DNA from: Penicillium oxalicum
Lineage: Eukaryota > Ascomycota > Eurotiomycetes > Eurotiales > Aspergillaceae
Direction of reading: 5' to 3'
Length of the DNA stretch: 64,000 bases
Assembly: GCF_001723175.1 (NCBI RefSeq)
Contig: NC_064651.1
Coordinates: 3,534,001 to 3,598,000, forward strand
Shown here: positions 24,999 through 37,271 of the stretch, in pieces
How positions within the stretch are numbered: position 1 is the stretch's first letter
Layout: the number at the start of each line of letters is the position of its first letter
Notes under the pieces: model-generated
Databases searched by the model: none
Seen by the model: only the letters and a program-made list of their open reading frames with translations
Told to the model about the DNA's origin: nothing
Position numbers and translations under genes: made by a program

Positions 24999-27354
24999 TC
25001 TTCTTTCTCTCTCTGCAGAAACTTTGAAAAGATGTATACCTATTTTTTTAACCACAGTAAGAGAGACAATCGCATCCAAGGGCGAAATCGATCAGCATGC
25101 ATGATATCCAGTGTTCCATCCACTTGGTAGGTATGACATGCCCAACTGCCCCAGTTTAGACTATGAAATCACATCCGGTCTCAAAATCATGCGGAATATA
25201 GGAAAGCCCCCTCCCCTCCTCCCCCACTCTCCCCGATCGGCAGCAGTCACAGTCAAATGGCTTGTCATATGAGACTACCAAGTGGAACACTGGATCCGCC
25301 TCGAGTGGAGAGGCTGTTGCATCTGCCTCGGTCTCGGTACACCTACCTTTACATACATCAGTCCGCATTACCAACTCAGTGTTGCCTCCTCATCTGGACG
25401 AGGAAGAACGAAGAGAAAAACAACAACATTCAGCAAGCGAGCTTGAATGGACTCATCTGAAAAAAAAAAGAAAGAAAGAAACTTTGAAGTAATAATAAAG
25501 AAAAAAAAGGAAAGTAAAACGAGGGAGAGGAAGAAACGAGATTGAATCCACCCCCAACATGCAAACATCAAATAAGTTCGGGCTTGTCCCCCCATCAGTT
25601 CCAAGATCGTCCACTGGAGAGTTCGGCAAAGTTTCCTTTTGATTTTTGGAAGGGAGGGGGTTGAATATGGGGGGGCTTCTTTTCTTTTCTTTTCTTTTTT
25701 TTATTTTATTTTCAAAAAAGAGCAAAAGGGAAGATATGAGAGATCTGGAAAAAGAGAGAAAAAGGAAAGGTATTTTCAAAAGAGATGATTCTTGGCGTTG
25801 GGTGCGTGGAGAGAGGGGAAGAGAGAGGGGAAGAAACAGAGAAGGAATCGGATGCCCGTGCGACTGGAGATCAAAAATTGGTGGAGAGAGATTCTGGGCT
25901 GGAGGTTGGTAAGAAAGAGTGGATGAAATCACTCTTTTTTTTGTTTCGTTCCAAGAGGAGTCACTCTAGTTAGATATACTTCCACTTAGGAGGAGGGAAC
26001 CACAGTAGCCTAGAAGGGGAGGCATGAGAGTATTTCCTTTTCGAGAACCTGCTTGTTCATTGCCTCGGATTATTATTGCTCAGCTACTGTCTCACTCCCA
26101 GCCCTTATCCAGCTTTCTCAACTTACACGACTGAAATTTGTCCAGAGGTTGCAACGCATAAACTTTGTAGATTACAATTCTGCCTCATATCTGCTCAAAG
26201 GCTGACCTATCGGGGCCATCCTAAGTACGCGAACAAGATGGATCCCCTCCTCCCGAGAGTACTAGCACCCAGAGTCACCATTCATGTAGAGAGGCTTGCT
26301 CACGGGGTACATGGCCCTTTCTCGATATTTGACAGTTTACAAACATGTGTTTTTTTTTCTTTCAATTTACCTAGCTAGAATAAGTAATACGAATTTGACA
26401 TCTGGATTTAGACCTTGATGACGGGTTAGTGAATTTGGGCACTCACCATATTATTTGTTTAGGCATTTGACGCGTAGCAGGCTTGTATTCAATGGGACGG
26501 GAGATTTTTGCATTATTGAAACCGTGCCGTGCCCTGGAGGCTGGGAAGGTAATTCCATTCGATAGGAGGTGCTCGTGGGAGAGCTTTTGCAATATCATGA
26601 TAAGATCGATATAGCAGATTAGGAGAGAGGATTTTCACAATTCTAAGCTATCTGCAAGATGACAACTCACCCTACGTGGTGATATAGCTCGTCTCAAATG
26701 ATTTTCTTCAGACGCGAATTTATTACTTGTAACGAGAACAAACAGCAACAGGGGAAGTCAAACATGCAAAGGCGTGGCCTGATCGATGAGACCGTGCTTT
26801 CCGTGTTCCATCTCATCTGAGGTGTTTACTTCGCAGCGCAATACGTCCGGGCAGCGTGAATGGTCATTCCGAGCAAAGGAAAAATGTCAGAGTTCAGGAA
26901 AAAGGAGAGACCAGCTCGTAGCACGCATTGTGTCCGCAGCCTGCCGCGTTCTCCTCATTTTGCTGGCCGCATTAGTGGGATGGGAGACAGCGAAGTTAAC
27001 TGCTTCAGAACCCTGTCAATTAACGCCTCCATCAGGGAAACATACTACTGAGAGTTTTTTTGTCGAAGGTCCATGAAGCGGCGATGGAGCGGACTGTACA
27101 GAAGAAGAAAGACATGCGGCGACGAATCTCGTGCAGCAAAGCGCTAGCCCCGAACGGGGCACAATCAAACTCTCTTGAGTTCACAATTCACTATCACCAG
27201 ATGCTACTCCAGTAGGCAGTGAGTAGTCGATTGTCAGTTGGCACCGCGTCAGCTTACACCTTGTTGTAAAGATGACCTCCGTCGGTGTGTATTGTGAACT
27301 TGAGTACGGCTTCAGTGTTATCGACAATGGTGTGGCTTTGAAAAGGAAAAAAAA

Positions 27355-27381
27355 AGAGAGAGAGAGAGCGCGCGCGCGCGC
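27355..27381 (+). repeat. (AG)n followed by (CG)n dinucleotide tract
   Basis: An AG repeat runs directly into an alternating CG run of seven GC dinucleotides (27368-27381). Alternating purine-pyrimidine CG of this length can adopt Z-DNA under supercoiling. Confidence 0.85.
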
Positions 27382-28318
27382 AGAAACGGGCGATTACAAC
27401 TACCACTACAGAACACCGAATTTCTGAACAGCCAAGGCTCCTCCATCTATTCTTGAACAAGATGTAACCAGATCTCCTCCATCGTTAGGCCTGGACAGGC
27501 ACCTATTTTTCTTTTACTCAATGATCTTCGCGGGGCGGGAGCTGGACAGGATCCCCTCTAGTCCCCCAACCGTCGTCATCGTGCAAGTTTGGTTTAAACC
27601 GCCCTTCGTTCCACGAACGAGCAAGCGTGCTAGTCATTAGTTGATTCGAGTGAAAGTGATGATAGCCCCAGTGGGGGAAAACAGAACCAAAAACAGATAA
27701 TTTCGATGACAGCCGCGAGGGAGGGTGATCGATCTGGTGCTGGACCCAGTGGTTGGGGAATTTAGCTTGCGGGTTTTCTCGTGGCTCGGACAGGATCAGA
27801 TATGACATGGATGGGCAGACCCTATTACACAATGTGGATTTTTTGTTGCTTTTTGCGCTGTCCGGTATCCATGCTCATCAAACGGTTTGAATCTGAATGC
27901 ACGGTGACCGCATTTGCAGGTGCAGGGAATGCGCTCTAGCGGTGGACTGGGGACAGTCCAGTGGGGTTTTTGGTGGAGACGGAGGTGGAGGGGTAGAAGA
28001 AGCTCAGCACATCTTTTGCCTCTCTGGTGGTCTTCTGTGAAGTAATTCCTCGGAAGGGTTCGGCAGAACAATTAAAAAAAAAAAGGAGACTCTTGAGATG
28101 GGATCCTTGAATCAAGAAGAATGACTTCGTGGATTGTACTGTTCCTGGCATGTGGATCCTCCCTGATGATCCATGTGTCTAGAACAATTTGCGCGATTTA
28201 CCACTGTAGTGATGTAGAGCATTGAATAGGAAGTAGCGGTATTAGGTAGTATGAGGTTACTACAAGGTCAATAGGGAGGTTCATGGAAGATGAAAGTATG
28301 TAGTCCGTGGCTCAGTGC

Positions 28319-28347
28319 CTGTAGTAGTAGTAGTAGTAGTAGTAGTC
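28319..28347 (+). repeat. (GTA)n trinucleotide microsatellite
   Basis: Nine near-perfect GTA units in tandem, in the gene-poor region. A likely length-polymorphic marker. Confidence 0.85.
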
Positions 28348-29308
28348 TGTTGGATCATGTCATTTTGTCTATAGGAATATGCCATGTAGTCTAGTCTGCA
28401 GCTACTAATATTGGCACCGCCGTTCCTCGTCGGTTCACGAATTCATATGGGGGTGGATGAACTGACATGTCGTATCAGTCAAGGGAGAGGAGCTGCCTCC
28501 TTTGAATGATATCAGTGCAATTAAGGTACCACACTGGAACGCATCTCTCCCTGGCTTGATGCCATCTGGATATCAGTGTGCGTGTTTCCTCGGTCGGATG
28601 GCTGCAGTGGTGGCTGCAGGTGGCTGGCCCGCTTTGGGACACGGTTGGCCACGTTCAACGATGATTTGATGATTATGGACAGCCCGAGGATGCCTGTTTT
28701 GAGGGCATGTATGTCTGTGTGTGGCCGGTTTTGACTGTGCGGGATATTCTTACCGTCGTACTTGTTGCTTCTCATCATCCTCGGTTGACGGGAGGGGGGA
28801 AAGAGATCCAAGATAGACGACGGTACTGGTCGTCGTAGAGTATAGTCGTATCTCAAACGCCCATTGCGCGACGCCACATACCACTAAGAGGTCTTGGCGG
28901 TGTGCCTCGCACGAGTCATTACGGAGAGGCTGCTTATCGGCCCGCAGCGGGCATTGAGGTCGGACTCTTTGACTTCTGGGGTCTCGGACTGTACTTGTCT
29001 GCACATTGCATGGAAGCCATGAAGCCAACTATCCTGTCCAAACAGGATGCATGGAGGGGGGAGTTTGACATCTGACGATTTGCGAGCACGATCCGTGCGG
29101 GTCACAGAGACCGAAAGTTCAAGGGAGGGGAACGTCAGGGCCCCTCATCCAAAGGCACACCAGTTGACTGGCGGTTCTTGATTCGATCAGTCTTGGGGGC
29201 GGCCGGCAGAATCATAATCGAAATTTTTGAAACTGACTTTTGCGCGAGCGCAGACCAATTCCATTCTTGGCAGCGACTACCCATCCCCTTGGTTCAGGGG
29301 AGACTGAC

Positions 29309-29323
29309 GGGGGGGGGGGGGGG
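29309..29323 (+). repeat. Homopolymer (G)15
   Basis: Fifteen uninterrupted G residues in the gene-poor region. Confidence 0.9.
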
Positions 29324-31527
29324 AGATGCTTCAGCCTACTGTACGTGGTCCAAGGTACATTGATGACTTTGACGACTGGACCCAGTTGGTCGTACTGGGT
29401 ACTTACCGGTGGATGATAAGAAAAGAGTAGTAGACCAGATAGAGGAAAGCTGGGTGTTGTCCCTTCACTCGACCATGTTTGTTGAGGTTGGTGACGCTCA
29501 CTCTCGTTCTAGCCCTGCCCTCTCGAGGGTACTGATTCTACAAACCTGCCGTGCACCAATAACCAAGTACCGAGTCTCAACCTGTCTGGCGCTGTGGGTG
29601 ATGACTGTTCACAGTGGAGACTTAGAGGAGTCTATCGTCAAATGTTTGAGAAGAACCCCGAGTACACATCCAGTAGAAAAAAAAAGAAATTAAAAACTCA
29701 AAGGAACGACCAATCACTTTGAGTGGACGACTACAATACGACTATGCAGTGATGCACAAGTGCGAATCGCTCTGTTCCACCAGGAAGGAAGGATTGACGT
29801 CATGCCGCTCGATGCATCCCCGCGGTGATGCGCACTTTCAGCACGTGAAAGAGCGATGATTCGACCTCGTCCACAGCCAACGACGTACGGCCCCCGTTTC
29901 TTCTCCGTCCGTTACCCTTTTGATCTTCGGAAATGGCTGATGGCTGATGGCTGACGGAGCGACGGAGCGACGGTGCGGCTAGGCAGGGGAGAAGGCAGGG
30001 CTTGGTCGATCGAATCGGCGCTGCGGGAATATGATCCTCCCTTTTCTTTTTCTTTTTTCCTCTTCTGTTCGAGCGGGCTGAGAGCGGCACACACCAGGTC
30101 CGCTGGGACTCACCCTTCCCGCACTGAAGCGGACAAGGAGGGGCAGGACAGAATTAGGCGAGCCGAAGGCGCTTGATGGCTCTGTCCCAGCGTCAACTCG
30201 ATGCCGAGTGAACGCCACACCGAGATGCTGTGCTGAGATGCCGACCGCCCTTGCAACAAGGAATTCTTCACAAGGCATAAAGATCCTCTTTCGTGGAGCA
30301 AATCCGTTGGCGACCCCCAAAAGAAAACATCAAACAAAAAAAGATGGAAAGAAAGCGCCGTGGACGATACAGTTCCTTGGCGACTCATAACTCACGAGTA
30401 CGGACTGAAGAGTAGTAGTCACCAATGTATTGGCCCCCTCTTCCCCTTCGGGACGGTGATTTCCACAATGCTTCATCCCTCGGCCAGGGACGGAGTCTAT
30501 CGCAAGGGTCCATGTCATCATCGGCAGACTCAACCTCCCAAAAGTTGACCGACTCGTTGATGACCAGTCTCGAGGACAGGACAGACGACAGCCTCCCAAG
30601 ATGAGTGTCCACAGCCCACAGCCCCTTCGGCGAAGACCACTGCAGCCCCTCGCCGCGACGTCAACGGTCCACTCACACTCGGTAGACGAAAGCCGGATGA
30701 CTCCACTCCGCCCAATCTCGGAACGCTTGTGCAAGTATTGTTTCCTCGGTGGTCTGCGACTGTGGTGACTTGACAGAGTTGGTCTCGTCCACTGGCACTC
30801 TGCATCAATCAACGCCAACAGATAGACTCGTGGGTAATGGGTCATCGCGCCCAGGGCACGGCACGGTGGAGCCTCCTCCGATGCAGACGTCGAATTACGA
30901 AGGACACTCCCAAATGAGGATCGATCGAGCGTCACACCCGTGGAAAACACTTAGATAACCGGAATGATGACGAGGGATTTCTGTACCAAAATGAACCTTC
31001 CCCCCAAAAAAAGAATTATTCGGAAATTTCGGAATAATCGCACCAGAAGACAGAAGGAGCATCGAACCGCCCAAACGAGGTAAAAGTGGGCCCCGCCTTG
31101 GATTGGAATCCGAGCGCGCTGCCAGAACAAGTGTATCCATTGATGAAATTCAACGGAGCCTCCAGCGATGTCAACACGGCGAGGATGTTATATTAATGGC
31201 CTCATTGCCCCCTCTCCCCACACTTCTGTTTGATCATTCTTAATTCTACAATTCAAGACGAGCCCACCGATTAATCCACATTTCCCCCTCATCTGGTCTC
31301 TTTCGATTCCATTCTTGAATCACAACATCTCGTGAAAGATCCAAGTTTGTGTACTTCGACAGTGCCCCATCGATATCCACTTGTGATTCCCCTTGTCCAA
31401 GATCTCTTACCATTGTGGAAGATTTGAGAGATACAAATACTCTTCCCCATCTTTCTTGCAAATATCCCTTTGGCATTTTGCATCGAACGCTGTCCTTGTT
31501 CACATTCTCCTCTCCTCCTCTTTCACA

Positions 31528-32924
31528 ATGGCCACCACCGAAGGTTTCGCGACCCAAAAGGTCAACCGTCTCTCCAGTATGGATGCGGAGCGCGCCGATC
31601 TCTATGGCGGTCCCAGCGTGTCCATGCCTCCCAAGCACTTGATGGCGTCCCCCTTGGACAAGGTCCCCACCATCGACTCAGACTCAGACAGGAGTCAGTC
31701 GGAAGAGGATGTTCTTTCCTCAGAGGATGAGCAGGCGTTAGCGACTCCCATGACTTTGCCTCAAATGACCGTGAGCGACGATTTTGCCTTGGCCTTTGAC
31801 ATTGACGGTGTCTTGATCCGTGGTGGTGAAGCTATCCCTGAAGCTGTGGAGGCGATCAAGTATATCAACGGTGACAACCCTTATGGCGTGCAAGTGTATG
31901 TTTCCATTTCCGTTTCTTCTCTCCAGATGTGGCTCGCGATATGTCAGGGACGTAATATGCTGACCGGTTGTGTTCTCCCAGGCCCTACATCTTCCTCACC
32001 AACGGTGGTGGTAAGACTGAAAAGGAGCGTTGCCAGGACTTGAGCCGTCAGCTCAACTATGAAGTCTGCCCCGGACAGTTCATCTGTGGCCACACGCCCA
32101 TGCGGGAGATGGCCGAGCGCTACGAGACTGTCCTGGTCGTCGGCGGTGAAGGCGAGAAGTGCCGCATTGTTGCCGAGGAATATGGCTTCCGCAACGTCAT
32201 CACCCCCGGAGACATCATCAAGACGAGACAGGACACCACCCCCTTCCGTAAGCTGACCGAGGAGGAGTACAACAACTCGCGCGAGTTGGATCTCAACAAG
32301 GTCCGTATCGAAGCCATCTTCGTCTTCGCCGACAGCCGCGACTGGGCCGGTGACCAGCAGATCATTCTGGACTGCCTGATGTCGGTCGATGGGCAATTGG
32401 GCACACGCTCCGCCACCTTTGACCAAGGCCCTCCCATCTACTTCTCGCACAACGATGTGGTCTGGTCAACTTCCCACGAGCACTCTCGCATTGGCATGGG
32501 TGCTCTGCGTGCTTCGCTCGAGGCGCTCTACCAGGCGGTGACTGGCAAGGAATTGAAGACCGTTGCCTTCGGCAAGCCCCAGATGGGAACGTTCCAATTT
32601 GCTACCCGCCTCCTGGGTCAGTGGCGCAAGGACTCTCACGGCATCGCCCACCCGCCCTCTACCGTCTACTTTGTGGGTGACACTCCCGAGTCCGACATCC
32701 GGGGCACCAACGAGTTCATCGAGATTGCCGAGAATGAATGGTACTCGATTCTGGTCAGCACCGGCGTCTGGCAGCAGGGCACCATCCCGCGCTTCCCTCC
32801 CAAGAAGATTGTGGGCAACATCCTTGACGCGGTCAAGTTCGCCGTCGAGCGTGAGCAGCAAAAGATTCACTCCAAGAAGAACTCGGCTCTGCTGGGTCAG
32901 ACTGATCAGCCCATCAACCTTTAA
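31528..32924 (+). CDS. HAD-superfamily class IIA hydrolase, CECR5/YKR070W type
   Basis: Two exons, 31528-31895 and 31982-32924, joined CAA-GT|G-CCC (GVQVPYIFLTNGGG), give 436 aa. The start ATGGCCACC at 31528 follows a pyrimidine-rich leader; the frame is open further upstream but that part is leader-like. Residues 1-80 are a Ser/Asp-rich extension. HAD motif I FDIDGVLIRGG carries the nucleophile Asp91 and the acid/base Asp93, motif II is IFLTNGGG, motif III the Lys in AFGKPQMGTFQ, and motif IV VYFVGDTPESDIRGTNE. The cap follows the class IIA pattern of NagD-like phosphatases. Yeast YKR070W and human HDHD5/CECR5 are mitochondrial; here the N-terminus is acidic and does not look like a presequence, so location is open. 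Substrate unknown. Confidence 0.9.
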
Positions 32925-35900
32925 GTTGAAGGTTTTCAAACAGAAAGAAAAAAAAACAGAAATTTCATCCGCTCGGTGATTCTTTTGGGTCGATGAAATT
33001 TTGAAACCCTCTCCCTTTCTTCTTTTCTTGTGTGTCAACTGGTTGGCGCCTTCTTTTTTCTCTTTCTACTACCTCCCTCTGATTCCCTTATTGTTTTATT
33101 GTTCTTTCGCCTTAACCCTCAACGAGATCCTAGATCAGGCGATCTGTTTCTTCAACCACTTTTATGCCCTACTTGATCCCCCTTATCATGACCACACCCT
33201 GATGACTTGCGCGCATTCCATCTTCCTGCTTTCTCGGACCTTTTGGACCTTTTGCAAATAAGGCGTCTGGCTACTCTTTGGAATGCAATGATCGCGCATC
33301 GATTGGAGCAACTATGGAGTTAGATTTTGATTATTTTATAAATATGATGACTTTCCAATATTCTCTCTCTCTCCAAACCCTAGGAAGTTCTAATTTCCGT
33401 CTCGGAATCTTTCCCCGCTCTTTTCTACTTGCAAAGCTATCCACTCGTTCACCAATAGAGCAGCACCTGTCTCTTCTCCCCCCACCTTTTCATTTTTACA
33501 AAGGACCTATCATCGTACCTCCCACCCGCACACGGGTCGTCCAAACAAATCTCACTGAAACAAACACAAGAAAAAAACAAAGGAGGAAAAGAAAGAAAGA
33601 AAAAGAAAAAAGCAAAACCGGACAAAGCCCGAAAACCCTCCGCCATACTTACCCCAATTGCAAAAAAAAAAAAAGGGATTTACGCCCGCCATCCAACCTG
33701 ACTACTAGTAGATCCAAGAATCTCCCCATCCCGCCTCCACGAAAATGAAAAAAACAGTCTGATCCGGTGTACCTAGGGTACAGGAACAGGTACTTGCCCA
33801 CCTGCTGCCGCCCTGTGGAGGGGGTGAGATGGATGTCATCATCCAGTTATACGAAAGTGTACTTGGGGCTAGCGCAGTATCTTACTACTGTAGTCCGTGC
33901 GTACTAGACCTACAGTGGAACTAGTCCTCTGCGAACACGCTCCTATCTCGATTAGTAGAGTCTGATTATCCACATGCAGGTAAAATTCCTTGGCTGTTCC
34001 CCCACTTCTCCGCAGCAAACTTACTCAAGTACTAAGATGGGAGCCTGCTAGAGTATCCAGTATGCGGCGGGGTCAGTAAGAGTACCTATGGATGGGAGGC
34101 ACGACTGCGCCCCCTCTCCCCCGGCCGCCCCGGGGGTTTACCCCGCGTGTACCTTGTCCAATTGAGAGAGTGGGGAGTGTCCACCTACCGGACTTGGGAA
34201 GGAAGCAGGCGAGGAATTTGTTTCCGTAGGGGTTAGTAGGAGTAGGAGTAGGAGGCACTACAGTCTAAGGGTAAGGAACGTGAGTGGCTTTTAGGTTCCA
34301 TCAATTTCTTGTTGGAAGAGTCCAGTCGGAGAGTGAGGAGTGTGGGTGCTTCGGAAGCGTGGTCCGTTACGATAGGGTTGGAATATTGAGGGGGAGGGGG
34401 GGGTTTCTCTGGGAGGTGAATGTGTTATTAGATGCTGAATATTAAATTTCGGATTGGTATGTGTAGGTGTATATGAGTTGAGGTACAGCATGTACATGTA
34501 TTCATACATGTTGTAAGCAGGGACAAACGGGAAGGATTACTATAACCTGCTCATCTGGTGCGCAGATTATTTGTATCATTTCAATCTCAGTTACGGCTGA
34601 AACGGCCCCTCCTTCTCCAGGCAGGTAGGTATATACTACTATAGTAAGTTCAGGAACTAAGGACGGGGAAAGAGCTGGGGATGGATACCGAATGAGGTAC
34701 CATGCAGCACGTATATGGCGGGGGAGCTGCAATAATACTGTGTGTACTGTGTAGTGCCTAGAAAGACATGTACATGTGAATCTGTGAGAGGAAACCTTTG
34801 AGTTTCGAGTCTCAGTCCAAGCGCTCGGTACTATTCGCTCGCATAAGGTACAATGATACAATTTGCGAGTGCGGTTGAAGTCGGAACTTTTGGGAACTTT
34901 GGAGAGCCAAGTGTGAGATTGATGGAGTACCAATTTGGTAGGTAACTAGGTACTAACCAATCAGTACCTAAGACACAAGTGTACTACTGTAGTAGTTTGA
35001 CCCGGTCTTGTCTATTGTGATTAGTAGTTGATCGATAGTCTGGGTCCAGTATAGTACTGGTTCTCGAAGTAATCGTGGAGGAGACGAATCAGGACAAAGG
35101 CTAGCTGAGGGACCAAGACTTGAATAGGACACTACTGTGTGGAGTGTGGAGTGCGGAGTGTGGAGAGAAACACGGGAACCGGTATCGTGGATTCTTACCT
35201 ACAGACTTATTGAGGGGACGATGGAGACCAAAAATCCAAAAGGAGCCAAGTGCGCACGCGAAAGAACACGAGGTGGTCGAATTAAGGTTGACATCTCTCG
35301 GTGCCGTTTGGTGCGTCAAGTTGCCAACATGGACACCGGTCAGTATAGGATGTACACACCGGGATGTACATGGTGAAAGGTTCGCCATTGGCAGGATAAT
35401 AAAAATCAGTGGGTATTTTTGTGTATTTTCGGAGCACAGTGGTCCAGTTCAACCAAAAAAAAAAGCAGATGGACTTTTCCTAAACTGGCGGGAATTTGCA
35501 AGCTGGAATCGTCTGCCTCGGTGCTGGGGGCTGTACTGTACATTGGACAGTATGGTCAGGCACATGGAGAAATGCACGTGCGGCTTTGGAGCCGAAGGCT
35601 TCCACCTGGATGGAGTGATTCCGTTGGTAAAATGGCATCCACTTAGTAGATACGCCTGGAGAACATGCTGTAGCGCTGTACCAACCCAGCGTTATTGGGA
35701 AATCACATACTCCAATGACTACCTCGGTCAATTCTATTTCACTTGCAAAGTAAGACAGTCTCAAGTACCTGTGGTTGAATCATAGAACACATATTTTTCC
35801 ATGCCGAGTGACTGCTGGTGTGAACCGAAGTTGAAAGAAAACTATACTACTAGAATTATTCTAGTAGGTTGATCTACATCCAGCACACGAGATCATGGCT

Positions 35901-35947
35901 GGGCCAAGTAAAAAAGAATCGCTGCCTGACAATTTGGGCTACAAAAA
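32925..35947. other. Intergenic region between HAD gene and AlaX gene
   Basis: About 3 kb with no supported gene. A T-rich 3' flank runs to about 33400 and an A-rich tract lies at 33540-33690. From 33760 to 35090 the sequence is unusually dense in GTAC, TACTACTGTAGTA-like and CTAGTA-like short palindromes. Frames at 35101-35785 lack motifs and face each other on both strands. A 21-bp hairpin sits at 35847-35867, just before the AlaX start. Confidence 0.5.
35847..35867. repeat. Perfect 10-bp inverted repeat (hairpin) upstream of AlaX gene
   Basis: Arms CTACTAGAAT and ATTCTAGTAG are separated by one T, about 80 bp before the proposed AlaX start codon. It could be an operator-like or structural site; function unknown. 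Confidence 0.6.
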
Positions 35948-37016
35948 ATGAAACCACCTTCTATCCACTCAGCGGGAGATTCGGATGAACTTCAAGTGCA
36001 AGAAGTGGTGAGTCATCCTGCCCAGCGAGACCGAGAGCTGTGACAGTCACTCGAACGCAGGCTATAAGGTTTTGGTGTGAAAACGAAACACAGATAATCT
36101 GTGATACAAACGAGTCTCTTCACGTGAGAGCGATTTCCAATGGTACAGTGAACTTCATCTTGTCCCCTCTTCCCGACCATCCGGTATCCTTTATCTTCAG
36201 CCCCATGCTCATTTGGAGGGGAGGGGTTTCCAGGCGACAACATCAGAAACAGAGGCAGTATATCTTCAGGATGCATCACTGAGGACATTGACCACAGAAA
36301 TTCTCTCGCATCAGCCCGTCTCGTCACTGGCCGAAAATGAAAAGAGCATGATCAAGGGTCCTATTGACCCAGACATGTCGGTGGTCACAATGCGCCAAAC
36401 GATTCTCTATCCCCAAGGGGGAGGTCAGCCCAGCGACACCGGCTCTCTGGCCCTGGTGGACCAAGAGCCCAGCTTCACCGTCTCCACGGTACGCAAATCA
36501 TCCAGTGGCCGAATCCTCCACTTTGGAAAGTCCACCACGCAGTCAGATCAACTGTTCCAAAAGGGACAGCGAGTCATCCAGCGAGTCGACGACGCAAAGC
36601 GTGATTATCACTCTCGCCTGCATACAGGAGGTCATGTCGTCGGTCTGGCGATGCAGCTTCTGTTTCCGGAGTTGAAAAAAGTCAAGGCCAATCACTTCCC
36701 CAAGGAAGCGTGCATGGAATATGAGGGGCTGCTTTACAGCGAGCAGAAGCCTGTCATTCAGGCCAAAGTCGATGAGTTGGTTTCGCAGGATTTGCCGATT
36801 TTGATCTCCTGGGTTGAAGATGGTTCGGATTTGGAGGGCCGGGGCGCAAGGAGGGACGGTCCCGTTCGTGTTGCGAGCATCGGTGGACTGGATAGGAATC
36901 CTTGCGGTGGAACTCATGTGCCTTCTACAAAACAGGTTGGCCCTATCACGATTCGCAAGATCAGTCGGCAAAAGGGGGTGAGCCGGGTTTCCTATGAGGT
37001 GCCCCTAGAGATGTGA
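35948..37016 (+). CDS. AlaX-type alanyl-tRNA editing domain protein (mischarged tRNA-Ala deacylase)
   Basis: Proposed exons 35948-36007 and 36234-37016 with a 226-bp intron (GTGAGT...TTTCCAG) give 280 aa. The second exon has no ATG before its conserved domain starts (VYLQDASLRTLTTEIL), so an upstream exon is needed. The ATG at 35948 gives 20 in-frame codons and splices in phase. Domain landmarks: QTILYPQGGGQPSDTG, then the zinc/catalytic block RLHTGGH (His pair) and the C-terminal CGGTHVPSTKQVGP (Cys-x-x-x-His). Free-standing AlaX proteins hydrolyse Ser- or Gly-tRNA-Ala to protect translation accuracy. The GGQP and CGGTH motifs make the family certain; the exact N-terminus is inferred. It converges on the lipase gene with 255 bp between stops. 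Confidence 0.85.
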
Positions 37017-37271
37017 ATCTTGTTGCTCCCATGGGAGACGTCTCAACCAAACCAAGATCAAAATGACCATTTGAGGACGATTATATTCGGTTGTGTACAG
37101 GAAGTTCTATTTCGACCAAATTCCCACGCTTGCTTTCTAGACAATGATTCACGCTCAGGCCACGAAGGGCAATCCCAGACGCCGGATACAAGTAAATCAA
37201 ATCAAAACAACGCCAAGGGGCTGAACAAACGATACAACCCGCAGTCCAGGACTACAATTCCAGACCTGTGA

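Larger units (their letters stand above)
24704..31527. other. 6.8-kb region without a recognisable gene, rich in simple repeats
   Basis: Open frames on both strands (for example 26076-26378 +, 28521-28877 -, 30330-30950 -) lack family motifs, and opposite strands are often equally open. The region carries A/G-rich tracts at 25460-25930, long homopolymers, a (GA)n(CG)n tract and a (GTA)n tract listed separately. The last 350 bp are the pyrimidine-rich leader of the HAD gene. Non-coding transcripts or distal regulatory DNA are possible but not shown. Confidence 0.5.

Noticed and set aside
30330..30950. 206-codon minus-strand open frame
   Set aside because: Unusually rich in Ser/Arg/Cys, opposite frames also open, no motif. 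Probably chance in GC-rich DNA.
31393..31527. In-frame N-terminal extension of the HAD hydrolase
   Set aside because: The extra 45 codons read as leader sequence with no conserved character, and the ATG at 31528 follows a typical pyrimidine-rich leader.
32466..33038. 190-codon minus-strand open frame opposite the HAD hydrolase
   Set aside because: Antisense shadow of a well-supported gene.
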